DNA of 64,000 bases from Sandaracinobacteroides sp041675905 (GCA_041675905.1 JBAYSX010000011.1:17844-81843), one strand, 5' to 3'; shown: positions 53,093 through 61,745, counted from the stretch's first letter. Numbers and translations are program-made. Notes: generated by a model from the letters alone, not told the origin.

Positions 53093-53554
53093 GGATTAAT
53101 CTCCTCCTTCGCCAGCCGGGCACCCGGGATATGATCCGGGGCCACGTCGCCGGCCTCTGCGATCTGGATTGGTGTTCAAATCAGGTTTGATTTATTTTGG
53201 AGACAGATCAATAAGCCTTTTGATGGATCAGAGGTAAAAATATAGGGAAAGCAGGGGCTTGTCCTCTCATCGGGATGGCGGGGATACGCGTGGTGACGCT
53301 TGCGCACATTTGACCGATAGGCATCTCTGGAGTAAGAAAAACCCACCGGATGCCGACGAGGGAGGCCTGTTCCGGCAAGAGAATATGAGAAATATTTGGC
53401 GAAGATGGTAAATGAAGTGGAGAATAATTTACTTTCCCAAGAGAATATCCAATATAATTGGAAATGGTGTTATTTTTTCATCTTTAATGTCAGAGATGAA
53501 GAAATCAGGACTGCGAAGGAATTATGAATATATATAGGGAACGTTCCGGGAATT
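53093..53554. other. AT-rich intergenic region between SnoaL and luxR-type genes
   Basis: About 460 bases with no gene. The part from 53390 to 53535 is clearly AT-rich and differs from the flanks. A TTGACC hexamer sits near 53308 with only a weak -10 partner. A short palindrome GGAACGTTCC lies at 53538-53547, a few bases before the luxR-type ATG. The region must hold the promoters of both divergent genes. Confidence 0.5.
53538..53547. promoter_or_regulatory. 10-base palindrome GGAACGTTCC before the luxR-type gene
   Basis: A perfect inverted repeat within 20 bases of the ATG at 53555. The site could bind the regulator itself and would then block translation or promoter clearance. It could also be chance. 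Confidence 0.3.
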
Positions 53555-54241
53555 ATGTCTTTGAGTGCAGATGATCTGGTCGACAATACGATCGAGTTTG
53601 TAAAAAAAGTATCCGGATCCCGATCCGGGATATTTTTCTGGGTTGGGCCAAACTGCGAAATTGTAGATCCAAAGACACGTAATATACAAGAAGCATTGCT
53701 GGCAGACTATACTTCTGATCTGAAACAGTATGATCCCTTGCACATTAGCAGACTGAAGGAAGATAGCCGTCAGATAGCCATGATGCATGCGGATGGTTAT
53801 TTAACCGGGTCTGATTTTTGCGGGTATCACGACCATCTCCGGTCTATTGATGTCGGAGATGAAATTGATTTCGTGTTTTGGCGAAACAATCGGCCGTACG
53901 CCTGCCTTGCTATGTTCCGGGGAGCGCGCGACCGCCCATTTACTTCAGGAGAGTTCGATTGGGCGGCCTTGCATTCCTATGTGCATAGTTCGCTGCGACT
54001 GCATTGGCGCGTCCGCGCTGATGAGGTCGAATGTGCTTTGGCGGGACGATATCGGCTTCACCCCCGGGAACGTGAAGTTGTGAGATTGATTACACAGGGA
54101 AAATCCAATGCGGATATTTCAGAAATACTGGGTATCAGTATAGCAACAGTGAAAGTTCATGTGGTCAACATATTGAAGAAGCTTGGCGTTGATAGCAGGT
54201 TAGGCATTGCAAGCTTCGTCATGCGGTTGCAACAGAGTTAA
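53555..54241 (+). CDS. LuxR family transcriptional regulator
   Basis: A 228-residue regulator with a variable N-terminal sensing domain and a C-terminal GerE-type helix-turn-helix: LHPREREVVRLITQGKSNADISEILGISIATVKVH then ILKKLGVDSR. The N-terminal part shows GAF/PAS-like alternation but no typical AHL-synthase-partner residues can be assigned. Codon use is markedly AT-rich relative to the neighbours, suggesting recent acquisition. It is divergent from the SnoaL / receptor / PQQ unit, which it may control. Confidence 0.85.
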   Translation: MSLSADDLVDNTIEFVKKVSGSRSGIFFWVGPNCEIVDPKTRNIQEALLADYTSDLKQYDPLHISRLKEDSRQIAMMHADGYLTGSDFCGYHDHLRSIDVGDEIDFVFWRNNRPYACLAMFRGARDRPFTSGEFDWAALHSYVHSSLRLHWRVRADEVECALAGRYRLHPREREVVRLITQGKSNADISEILGISIATVKVHVVNILKKLGVDSRLGIASFVMRLQQS

Positions 54242-54308
54242 TCTTTTTCCATAGGCTGTCGCCAAAGATGGTGCAGGGGGAAATTGACGGCTGCCTGGCC
54301 GATACGCC

Positions 54309-54965
54309 TCAGTCACTCAAACCTTCCCGAATCAGCCATTGCGGATAGCTTCCGGGTGTTGCGCTATCTCTTGCCGGAAGGGGGGAGCGCCCCAAAGTTT
54401 CCAGCAGGCACATGGGCAGAATGCGCTCTATCTCGTTGAGGTTTCCGAAAGCCTCATATCCCAGCGTCCACCAGACAGTAGCCAAATTCTCTACCCGCAC
54501 GCGCGTCAGTTCGACATTGCAGCCGGCGTGCGGCCTGTAACCGTTGCGGGGATTTTCCTGTTCGTCCAGGGCGATTTCTTCCAGCCGGCTCTCGCTCCAG
54601 CCAAATTTTCGCAACCTGCGGTATTTGGTCGTTCGGATAGACGGCATCTGATCCAATGTCAGGGAGGGCGCAGCGACTTTGGTCCAGATGGTGACCGGAC
54701 CGCATGGAGGTGCGTCGCCGCAGGATGCGACGAGGGATTTTATTTCCGTCTTCGCGTTTTCCGTGCCGGCGGACCGCGCCTTGATGCCCAGTTCCGCGCC
54801 GAGACCGCGCACATAGACGTCATGGCGCGGTTCGGTGGGGTCAATTTCGCCCGACAGACAGGCACCGCCAGGTGGGACGTTGCTCAACGTCTCGAACCAT
54901 TGGCCCACCGCGCGGGCCTGATCCTCTTCCCACCAGAGTCTTGCTTCCGCCGACAATTGCATCAC
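54309..54965 (-). CDS. hypothetical protein (218 residues)
   Basis: The product is not recognised. It has an even charge distribution, no signal peptide and no membrane segment. Acidic/basic alternating stretches such as GLGAELGIKARSA, SIRTTKYRRLRKF and NVELTRVRVEN faintly recall the CYTH/triphosphate tunnel fold, but the ExExK motif is not clear. It follows the OYE-type reductase by 57 bases on the same strand and may be co-transcribed. Function cannot be assigned. Confidence 0.6.
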   Translation of the reverse strand: MMQLSAEARLWWEEDQARAVGQWFETLSNVPPGGACLSGEIDPTEPRHDVYVRGLGAELGIKARSAGTENAKTEIKSLVASCGDAPPCGPVTIWTKVAAPSLTLDQMPSIRTTKYRRLRKFGWSESRLEEIALDEQENPRNGYRPHAGCNVELTRVRVENLATVWWTLGYEAFGNLNEIERILPMCLLETLGRSPLPARDSATPGSYPQWLIREGLSD

Positions 54966-55022
54966 ACCCTCGTTCGCTGACCGGTGGTATTACGCGCATG
55001 CCGGCTATCCGAAAGCATGCGC

Positions 55023-56981
55023 TTACAGCGTGCGCGCAATGCGGTCGCCTTCGCGGAAGGCTTCCAGCGCGGAGCGCGGCGCAAGTGCGTCGCCAATGAT
55101 CGAAGTGGGCGCGAATTCCTCGCAGATGGCCGCGAGTGCGTTGTTCGGACGCGGCGACACACCGGCCACGATGAAATCGAAGCTTTCCGTCAACGTTTGG
55201 CCCGTTGCGCCATCGCTCAGGGTGATGATGTTGTCCTTGATCCCGACGCAACTCGTTAACGGCATCACCCGGACGCCCCATTTCGGCAACAGCCCGAGAT
55301 AATCGGACAGATGCGTGAACCCCATATTGGCGCCGAAATGCAGGAAAGGCGTGGCGACGGTTACCTTTGCGCCATGTTGCACCAAGGCCTCGACAGCAAG
55401 TGCGGTTTCGTAACTGGCCTTTCGGTCAACAAGCAGCGCACGGGTCCCCTTCATGTCAAAGCTTTGCCCGTCGAACTCGCCTTGTACAGCGGCATCGGTG
55501 CTGATCGCGGGAATGCTTCCGTCTGTGGGCACGCCCGGGTCGTCGGCAGCGAGCGCCCCGGTGGCCAGAATAATGGCGTCCGCGCCGGCAGATGCCAGGA
55601 ATGCGCGGTCGGCGACGGTCTGCAGGAGGATTTTTACCTGCAGCAGTTGCAGTTCCTGTTCGAGCCAGGCGGTTGACGATAGCAGATTGGCGGCGGCGCC
55701 CAGTTTTTCTACGAGATTCAACCGGCCGCCAAGGCGGTGGGATGCCTCCACCAGGGTCACCTGATGGCCGCGCCGCGCCGCGATTTCTGCGGCCTTCATG
55801 CCGCCGGGGCCACCCCCAATGACCAGCAGCCGCTTCGGCGTGACCGGCTGTGCGTCCATTTCGGCGAAACGGTTTTCTTCGCCAACCTCGGGATTCTGGA
55901 TGCAGGTGATCGGATAGAATCCGACCCGATCGATGCAGCCCTGGTTCGCGCCGGTGCAGGTGCGGATGCGCGGCGCCTGGCCATGCTCCAGCTTGTACAC
56001 CAGATCCGGGTCGGAAATTTGTGCGCGGGTCATGCCGACAAGATCGCATGCCCCTTCTTCCAGCGCCCGTTCTGCCAGATCGACCGTCGGAATCTTGTTC
56101 ACGCCGATCACGGGAATGGACGCGCCGATCCGGTCGCGCAGTTTCTTCGTCTGCGGCAGGGTCTTGCCGAAAGGATGGCGATAGGAGCCGATTACGCGCG
56201 CGTAATCGAGGTTGCCGCTACCCTCCGATGTATTCACATAGTCGAACAGGCCGGTGGCGCAGAGATCGGCAGCGATTTCGATATTGTCATCCGGATCGAG
56301 TCCGCCGCGCTCCCGCCCCCGATAATCGTCGAGCGAAAAACGAAAGCCCAGCGCCTTGTCCGGACCAATGGCCTCGCGGACCCGTTGCGCAACCGTCGTG
56401 GCGAAATAAAGCCGCTCACCCCATTTGTCGGTGCGGCGGTTGGCGAACGGGCTGAAGGATTGCTGGATCAGATAGCCATGGGTGGCGTGCAATTCGATTC
56501 CATCCATCCCGTTGGCGACGGCGCAGACAGCCGCATCGACGAATGCGGTGATCACTTCCTCGATCTCCGCGTCTGTCATCACATGACACGCTTCGCCGTC
56601 CAGGCTGTCGAGCTGCGAAAAGCCCCAGAGCGGCGTCATGTCATCGTGGCTGTCGGATTTTCCCTGCACGCCGAAATGGAAAAGTTGCGCGAAAGTCCGG
56701 CCGCCATGACGATGCACCCGGTCGCTGAGTTCGCGAAAGCGGGGCGTCATGCGATCGGCGTCGAAGACCCAGTGATTGAGCATCTGGCTGGCCCGATGCA
56801 CATGCATTGCGGTGGTGATGATCAGGCCCGTACCGCCGCGCGCACGACGTTCCTGATAGGCCATATAGCGTTCACCATCGGAATCCGGCCGATAAAAGTC
56901 CGTAAACGCCGCATGCGCCGTGGACACCACGCGATTCTTCAGGGCGATCGGTCCAAGCGAAATCGGCTCCAGTAACTTCAT
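55023..56981 (-). CDS. NADH:flavin oxidoreductase / 2,4-dienoyl-CoA reductase-like (OYE + FAD domains)
   Basis: A 652-residue protein in three parts. An Old-Yellow-Enzyme TIM barrel (residues 1-330) carries HATHGYL with His165 and His168. A cysteine cluster follows (about 342-360), then an FAD/NAD(P)-binding domain starting RLLVIGGGPGGMKAAEIAA. The cluster reads C342-T-G-A345-N-Q-G-C349 and C360, so one of the four 4Fe-4S ligands of 2,4-dienoyl-CoA reductase (usually C-x2-C) is Ala here. The ATG at 56981 has a GAGGGAGA site; a TTG two codons earlier is possible. It is divergent from the SDR/MDR/VOC cluster and likely reduces an unsaturated intermediate. Confidence 0.88.
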   Translation of the reverse strand: MKLLEPISLGPIALKNRVVSTAHAAFTDFYRPDSDGERYMAYQERRARGGTGLIITTAMHVHRASQMLNHWVFDADRMTPRFRELSDRVHRHGGRTFAQLFHFGVQGKSDSHDDMTPLWGFSQLDSLDGEACHVMTDAEIEEVITAFVDAAVCAVANGMDGIELHATHGYLIQQSFSPFANRRTDKWGERLYFATTVAQRVREAIGPDKALGFRFSLDDYRGRERGGLDPDDNIEIAADLCATGLFDYVNTSEGSGNLDYARVIGSYRHPFGKTLPQTKKLRDRIGASIPVIGVNKIPTVDLAERALEEGACDLVGMTRAQISDPDLVYKLEHGQAPRIRTCTGANQGCIDRVGFYPITCIQNPEVGEENRFAEMDAQPVTPKRLLVIGGGPGGMKAAEIAARRGHQVTLVEASHRLGGRLNLVEKLGAAANLLSSTAWLEQELQLLQVKILLQTVADRAFLASAGADAIILATGALAADDPGVPTDGSIPAISTDAAVQGEFDGQSFDMKGTRALLVDRKASYETALAVEALVQHGAKVTVATPFLHFGANMGFTHLSDYLGLLPKWGVRVMPLTSCVGIKDNIITLSDGATGQTLTESFDFIVAGVSPRPNNALAAICEEFAPTSIIGDALAPRSALEAFREGDRIARTL

Positions 56982-57053
56982 CGACAATTCTCCCTCTGGT
57001 CACGCAATAATACAACAGCGTTCCGCGCGCATCCCGCAGCGGGGAGGCTGTCC

Positions 57054-57070
57054 CATTTTCAGGAAAAATG
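57054..57070. promoter_or_regulatory. inverted repeat CATTTT-CAGGA-AAAATG in the divergent promoter
   Basis: A 6-base-arm inverted repeat about 75 bases from each of the divergent OYE and SDR genes. It is the only symmetrical element in this 160-base gap. It might be an operator for the catabolic cluster. Confidence 0.3.
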
Positions 57071-57144
57071 AACCTGTAACGATTTGCAGGTGTGCATCAT
57101 CCATCGGGTGCGGCAGGTTCGGCGACGGCATCGGGGAGGGAACG

Positions 57145-57939
57145 ATGGAATCAGGTGCGCTTGGCGGAAAAGTCGCCATCGTAACGGGCGCAGGCCGCGG
57201 AATCGGGCGGGCGATTGCCCGCGCCTATGGGCGGGAGGGCGCGAAGGTTGTCGTGGCTTCCCGCACGCCGGCGACCGTGGACGCCGTTGCCGCGGAAATC
57301 CGGGATGCAGGCGGTGAAGCTATCGGTATCGCCTGTGATGTCGGCAATCGGAAGGATGTCTTCAACTGCGTGGAAAAGACGGTGGAAGCGTTTGGCACCG
57401 TGCATATTCTTGTAAACAACGCCCAGGGGTTCGGCACGGAATCAAGCCCGCAACCGTCAACGGTTTTCGTCGCCTGCGAGGATACCGATGACGAAGAATG
57501 GGAATATACGCTGCGCACCGGCCCGCAGGCGTCCCTGTGGTTCATGAAAGCGGCGTTTCCACACATGAAGGCGCAAGGTTATGGCAAGATTATCAACTTC
57601 GCATCCAGTTCCGGTCAAATCGGGTTCGAAGGCAATACGTGCTACAACGTCGCAAAGGAGGGCATCCGGGCGCTCAGCCGCACCGCCGCGCGCGAGTGGG
57701 GGCAATATGGCATCAACGTGAACATCATCAATCCGGCGCTCGAAACGCGCGCATTTGATGCCTGGAAAACGGCACGCCCGGATTTCGTCGAGGCGCTGAA
57801 ACAGAAAATTCCGATGCGGCGGCTGGGCGATCCGGAACGGGATGCCGGACCCCTTGCGGTCTTTCTGGCAAGCCCCGGTTCCGATTACATAACCGGCTCT
57901 ACATTCATGCTTGAAGGCGGCATGCATACACTTCCGTGA
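57145..57939 (+). CDS. SDR family oxidoreductase
   Basis: A 264-residue short-chain dehydrogenase/reductase. The cofactor motif is TGAGRGIGRA near residue 15, LVNNA follows, and the catalytic set is Ser in FASSSGQIG and Y-N-V-A-K (Tyr/Lys). The C-terminus DYITGSTFMLEGG is standard. It has an unusual insertion STVFVACEDTDDEEWEY before the catalytic serine, seen in some members acting on cyclic substrates. The ATG at 57145 has GGGGAGGG upstream. It leads the MDR / VOC / SDR operon. Confidence 0.9.
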   Translation: MESGALGGKVAIVTGAGRGIGRAIARAYGREGAKVVVASRTPATVDAVAAEIRDAGGEAIGIACDVGNRKDVFNCVEKTVEAFGTVHILVNNAQGFGTESSPQPSTVFVACEDTDDEEWEYTLRTGPQASLWFMKAAFPHMKAQGYGKIINFASSSGQIGFEGNTCYNVAKEGIRALSRTAAREWGQYGINVNIINPALETRAFDAWKTARPDFVEALKQKIPMRRLGDPERDAGPLAVFLASPGSDYITGSTFMLEGGMHTLP

Positions 57940-57954
57940 AAAGGGGCGCGCGCC

Positions 57955-58977
57955 GTGAACAGACTTTGGACCGTAGGGAAACCGGATCATGATCCGGGCG
58001 GGATGTGCCTGACTCACGGCCATTTTGTGCAGTCCGCAAGCGAGAAACCGAAGCCCGGCGATGGGGAAGTGCTGATACGCGCCGTTTACCTGTCGCCGGA
58101 CCCGATGAATCATGCCTGGGTTCGCGGGATGCCGGGCAAGTTTGCGGCACTGCCCCCTGGCGCTGTTCATCGTGGCGGTGTTGCGGGTCGTGTGGTCGAA
58201 TCGCGGCATCCGCAATGGTCCGTTGGCGAGGGCGTTGCCGGTTTTCTGGACTGGGCAGATTATTCCGTGTCGTCCGGGCTGGATCATATGGGCGCGCCAC
58301 TGGTGCGTATTCCCCCGGATGTACATCTGGGCAGCGGATTGTCCGCCCTGGGGATGACGGGATTGTGCGCGTGGATTGGCCTTGCCGACATTGGCCGCCC
58401 GCGCGCCGGCGATACAGTGCTCGTATCCGGGGCGTCTGGCGGGATCGGTTCGATGGCGGGCCAGATCGCCAGGCTGTATGGCACCCGCACGGTGGGGATC
58501 GCAGGCGGGCCGGAGAAATGTGCGGTGGCGGCCTCCTTCGGCTTTGATGCCATGGTCGATTATCGGGCGCCAGATCTGGCAGGTCAGATCGCGGCGGCAT
58601 GTCCGGACGGCGTCGATGTGTTTTTCGATAATGTTGGCGGCCAGTTACTGGATGCGGCGCTGATGAATATGAACCCGTCCGGGCGTGTGGTGATCTGTGG
58701 TGCAACCGCTCATTATGGTGCGGAACCGACACCGGTTTTCAATCATATGCTGTTGGCCGTTCGCAGTCTCTCTATGGAGGGGTTTTTCTATTTCAACCTG
58801 ACGCACCGGTGGCCGGAAGGCCGGGCGCGGCTTTTGCGATGGCTGCGTTGCGGCAAGATCCGCGAAACGCTGGACGTGGCCAACGGATTCGAGAAGGTGC
58901 CTGATGTGGCCATTGGCCAGTTTCACGGTGGCGCGAAAGGGAGAAAACTGGTTCGAATCCAGGAAGATGCGGAATAA
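57955..58977 (+). CDS. NADP-dependent oxidoreductase (MDR, CurA/leukotriene-B4-dehydrogenase type)
   Basis: A 340-residue zinc-free medium-chain reductase. The N-terminal catalytic domain has LSPDPMNHAWV-type sequence and the second domain has VLVSGASGGIGSMAGQIA for NADP. VDVFFDNVGGQLLDAAL is the signature of the CurA / LTB4 dehydrogenase group, which reduces alpha,beta-unsaturated ketones and aldehydes. The GTG at 57955 lies 15 bases after the SDR stop. In the pathway it probably reduces an enone formed by the flavoproteins. Confidence 0.88.
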   Translation: MNRLWTVGKPDHDPGGMCLTHGHFVQSASEKPKPGDGEVLIRAVYLSPDPMNHAWVRGMPGKFAALPPGAVHRGGVAGRVVESRHPQWSVGEGVAGFLDWADYSVSSGLDHMGAPLVRIPPDVHLGSGLSALGMTGLCAWIGLADIGRPRAGDTVLVSGASGGIGSMAGQIARLYGTRTVGIAGGPEKCAVAASFGFDAMVDYRAPDLAGQIAAACPDGVDVFFDNVGGQLLDAALMNMNPSGRVVICGATAHYGAEPTPVFNHMLLAVRSLSMEGFFYFNLTHRWPEGRARLLRWLRCGKIRETLDVANGFEKVPDVAIGQFHGGAKGRKLVRIQEDAE

Positions 58978-58994
58978 CAGAGAGAGGAATGCCG

Positions 58995-59546
58995 ATGTTG
59001 ACCAGCTTCATGAAGCGACCGATCTTCCAATATGCCTGGGTCGTTAATGACCTGGATGCCGCTGCCGCGCGCTGGACCGCCGCTTTTGGAGCAGGCCCTT
59101 TCTTCACTGCCCGCCATCACAAGGCGGAAGGCTATTATCGTTATCGCGCAACGACGGAGGAGTGCGATCTGAGCTATGCCTTCGGCTATTGCGGACCCGT
59201 GCAGATTCAACTGATCCAGTTACACGATGACACGCCGTCCATCTTTCACGAGATGTTTCCGCGCGGACAGGAGGGCTTTCACCATGTCGCCATCCTGGGG
59301 CATGATTTCCCGGCCGACAGACAGCATTTGCTGGACCAGGGCCTGGATCTGGCCAATGAAATGTGGTCGGGCGCGGACGTCTGCTATTTCGACGCCAGGC
59401 CGCAGTTTGGCATGTTCGTAGAAATCCATGGCACATCGCCCGAGGTGCTCGCCCTGTTTCAGGGATGGAAGGACGCCCATGATGCATGGGACGGGTCTTC
59501 CGCCCCGATCCGGGAATCTCAAGAACTTCCGAAGCAGAATATCTGA
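58995..59546 (+). CDS. VOC family protein
   Basis: A 183-residue vicinal-oxygen-chelate protein with two beta-alpha-beta-beta-beta modules: FQYAWVVNDLDAAAARWTAAFG starts the first, and FHHVAILGHDFPADR starts the second. Candidate metal ligands are His in FHHVA and Glu in MFVEIHG. It may be a glyoxalase-, isomerase- or ring-cleavage-like enzyme; metal and substrate are unknown. The ATG at 58995 is preferred to the one at 58989 because of ribosome-site spacing. It sits between the MDR reductase and the second SDR gene. Confidence 0.85.
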   Translation: MLTSFMKRPIFQYAWVVNDLDAAAARWTAAFGAGPFFTARHHKAEGYYRYRATTEECDLSYAFGYCGPVQIQLIQLHDDTPSIFHEMFPRGQEGFHHVAILGHDFPADRQHLLDQGLDLANEMWSGADVCYFDARPQFGMFVEIHGTSPEVLALFQGWKDAHDAWDGSSAPIRESQELPKQNI

Positions 59547-59594
59547 TCGATTTTGCCAGTCAGGCCATTTTCAAAATATCAGGAGGTACAGGAA

Positions 59595-60368
59595 ATGAAG
59601 CGTTTTGCAGACAAGGTTGTTATCATTACAGGCGGCGCATCCGGGCTGGGTCTCGCGACAGCGGAACGGCTGGCGCACGAGGGCGCGACGCTGGTTCTCG
59701 TCGATGTGCAGGAAGCGGCGCTCGGTCGGGCGGCTGAAAAACTGTCCGCACCGGTCAAGCCCCTGCTGGTGACGGCCGACGTGGCACGGGAGGCCGACGT
59801 AAGGGCCTATGTCAAGAAAACGATGGACGCCTATGGCCGCATCGACGGTTTCTTTAACAACGCCGGAGTCGAAGGAAAGCAAAATACGACCGAAAATTTC
59901 GGCGCGGACGAATTCCATCGCGTCGTTTCCATAAATCTCGATGGTGTATTCTTTGGGTTGGCTGAAGTTCTGAAGATTATGCGGCAGCAGGGCCACGGCT
60001 CGATTGTGAATACCGCGTCGGTGGGAGGTATCAGAGGTGTCGGCAATCAGTCCGGCTATGCCGCCAGTAAACATGGTGTCGTCGGCCTTACGCGTAACAG
60101 CGCCGTCGAATATGGGCAGTATGGAATACAGATTAACGCCATCGCACCCGGAGCAGTTATGACCGCCATGGTCGAGAACTCCCTACGGCAAATGGGAGGC
60201 GATGATTGGGAAGAAGCGGGCAAGAAATTTGTGTCGAATAACCCCATGCGCCGTTTTGGACGCACCGAGGAAGTAGCGGCGCTTGCGGCTTTCCTGCTTT
60301 CGGGTGAGGCCAACTTCATCAACGGGGCGGTTATTACGATTGATGGCGGGCAATCGTACCAATATTGA
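59595..60368 (+). CDS. SDR family oxidoreductase
   Basis: A 257-residue short-chain dehydrogenase. The cofactor site is TGGASGLGLA, then DVAREADV and FFNNAGVEG. The catalytic set is Ser in VNTASVGG and YAASK. The C-terminal NFINGAVITIDGG is typical and the acidic VDVQEA loop after the second strand favours NAD. It is the last gene of the plus-strand operon; the ATG at 59595 has a strong AGGAGG site. Confidence 0.92.
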   Translation: MKRFADKVVIITGGASGLGLATAERLAHEGATLVLVDVQEAALGRAAEKLSAPVKPLLVTADVAREADVRAYVKKTMDAYGRIDGFFNNAGVEGKQNTTENFGADEFHRVVSINLDGVFFGLAEVLKIMRQQGHGSIVNTASVGGIRGVGNQSGYAASKHGVVGLTRNSAVEYGQYGIQINAIAPGAVMTAMVENSLRQMGGDDWEEAGKKFVSNNPMRRFGRTEEVAALAAFLLSGEANFINGAVITIDGGQSYQY

Positions 60369-60387
60369 GCCCATATTGAGCGCGTCG

Positions 60388-60413
60388 CTCCCTGGAGCTG
60401 ATAACTCCGGGAG
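60388..60413. terminator. terminator-like hairpin between convergent genes
   Basis: Arms CTCCCTGGAG and CTCCGGGAG pair with one bulged base around a short loop, followed by TGTTT on the plus strand. It lies between the SDR gene and the convergent sigma-54 activator gene. Confidence 0.5.
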
Positions 60414-60417
60414 TGTT

Positions 60418-61506
60418 TCAGGCCGCCTCATTGGCGGGCGGTTTCAATCCCATACGACGCATTTTCTCGATCAGCGTCGTACGTTTCAGGCCAAGCAAGC
60501 GGGCGGACGCGGCGATTGTTCCCCCGCTTGCCTCCAGCGCCTGGGCGACCAGCGCCGCTTCCGCCTCGGCCAGCAAGGATTTCAGGTGAAAGGGCGCAGG
60601 CTCCCCGGTGGCGACCAGATGGGGCGGGGTTTCGCGCAAGGGCCGGGTGGGGTCTGCCGGCTCCTGTAGCCACTGTGTCATGGGGCGGCGGCGCGGCGTT
60701 AACAGGCGGGTGACCGTGTCGGCGTTGATGCAGCGTTCGCCGTGCGCCAGCGCCCGTTCGACGAAATTGCGCAGTTCGCGCACATTGCCGGGCCATGCAT
60801 GGCGTTTCAGGGCTTCCGCACCGCAAGGGGTCAGCGCCAGCGATTGCCGCCTCTGTCTGGCGAAGCAGTCGAGCAGCGCCGGAATGTCCTCGCGCCGCGC
60901 GTGAAGCGGCGGGACATCGATCCAGACCACCGCCAGCCGCCAATAGAGATCCGCACGAAACCGCCCTTCGGCAACAGCAGCTTCCACGTCCATATTTGTG
61001 GCGGCGATAATACGCACATCGACCGGAACGGGCCGGCCACCGCCCAGGCGCTCGATCTCTCGTGTTTCCAGCACGCGCAGCAATTTTACCTGTAGTTCCA
61101 GGGGCAGTTCACCAATTTCATCCAGAAACAGCGTGCCCCCATGCGCTGCCTCGATCCGGCCTGTGCGGCTGCGCGTCGCGCCCGTGTAGGCTCCGGCCTC
61201 GGCCCCGAAAAGTTCCGCTTCAGCGAGTTCGCGCGGGATCGCGCCGCAGTTCACTGCTTCCAGCCGTTGCGCGGCACGGGGGCTGGCGGTATGTATGGCG
61301 CGTGCGACATTATCCTTGCCCGCGCCGGTTGGCCCGCCAAGCAGGATCGTGGCGTCCGTCGGACCGATCCGGGCGACCTCGGCACGTAACTCCTGCATGG
61401 CGGCGGATGTGCCCACCAGCAGATCAGATGTGCGTCGCGCATCGCGGCCGCTTCCCAGGCCCGCGCCGGTTGTGGCACCTCCCGCGGCGATCCCTGTGTC
61501 GTTCAT
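60418..61506 (-). CDS. sigma-54-dependent transcriptional activator without receiver domain
   Basis: A 362-residue enhancer-binding protein. The AAA+ domain has Walker A GPTGAGKD (58-65) and Walker B GTLFLDEIGEL. The sigma-54 loop is GAYTGA (105-110) in place of GAFTGA, a natural variant with Tyr for Phe. A Fis-type helix-turn-helix ends the protein (ASARLLGLKRTTLIEKMRRMG). The N-terminal 30 residues are Gly/Ala-rich and too short to be a receiver. The ATG at 61506 is preferred; an in-frame ATG at 61566 would add 20 residues. It is FleQ/FlrA-like in shape and a second such protein in the window; its target is unknown. Confidence 0.85.
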   Translation of the reverse strand: MNDTGIAAGGATTGAGLGSGRDARRTSDLLVGTSAAMQELRAEVARIGPTDATILLGGPTGAGKDNVARAIHTASPRAAQRLEAVNCGAIPRELAEAELFGAEAGAYTGATRSRTGRIEAAHGGTLFLDEIGELPLELQVKLLRVLETREIERLGGGRPVPVDVRIIAATNMDVEAAVAEGRFRADLYWRLAVVWIDVPPLHARREDIPALLDCFARQRRQSLALTPCGAEALKRHAWPGNVRELRNFVERALAHGERCINADTVTRLLTPRRRPMTQWLQEPADPTRPLRETPPHLVATGEPAPFHLKSLLAEAEAALVAQALEASGGTIAASARLLGLKRTTLIEKMRRMGLKPPANEAA

Positions 61507-61569
61507 AGTTCCGGCGTCCCCCCTGATTTCAGCCTGTAGAACGCTGCAAAACCCTGGCATCCCCATGTA

Positions 61570-61596
61570 CGACCGTTGACCTTTTGTTAACGGTCG
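61570..61596. promoter_or_regulatory. inverted repeat CGACCGTT / AACGGTCG
   Basis: A perfect inverted repeat with 8-base arms and an 11-base spacer, in the 240-base gap upstream of the sigma-54 activator and the divergent MarR-type gene. It could be an operator for either or an RNA stem in the leader of the activator. Confidence 0.4.
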
Positions 61597-61745
61597 CGCA
61601 TCGAAAGCCCCGGGTCTGGAACATGGTTAGCGCATGGTGGCGGACGCGGGTGGAGAGTTGCGACCGCTTTGGATGATTTAAAGGTGGCGGCACTCTGTCC
61701 ACCACGGGGTTTCGTGCGTTTGTGCAACGGGTTGGGGGTGCGTAG

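Noticed and set aside
54163..54177. GGTCAACATATTGA inside the luxR-type gene, similar to the 43718 palindrome
   Set aside because: It is part of a coding segment (VVNILKK) in the helix-turn-helix and lacks the second half of the palindrome; treated as chance.
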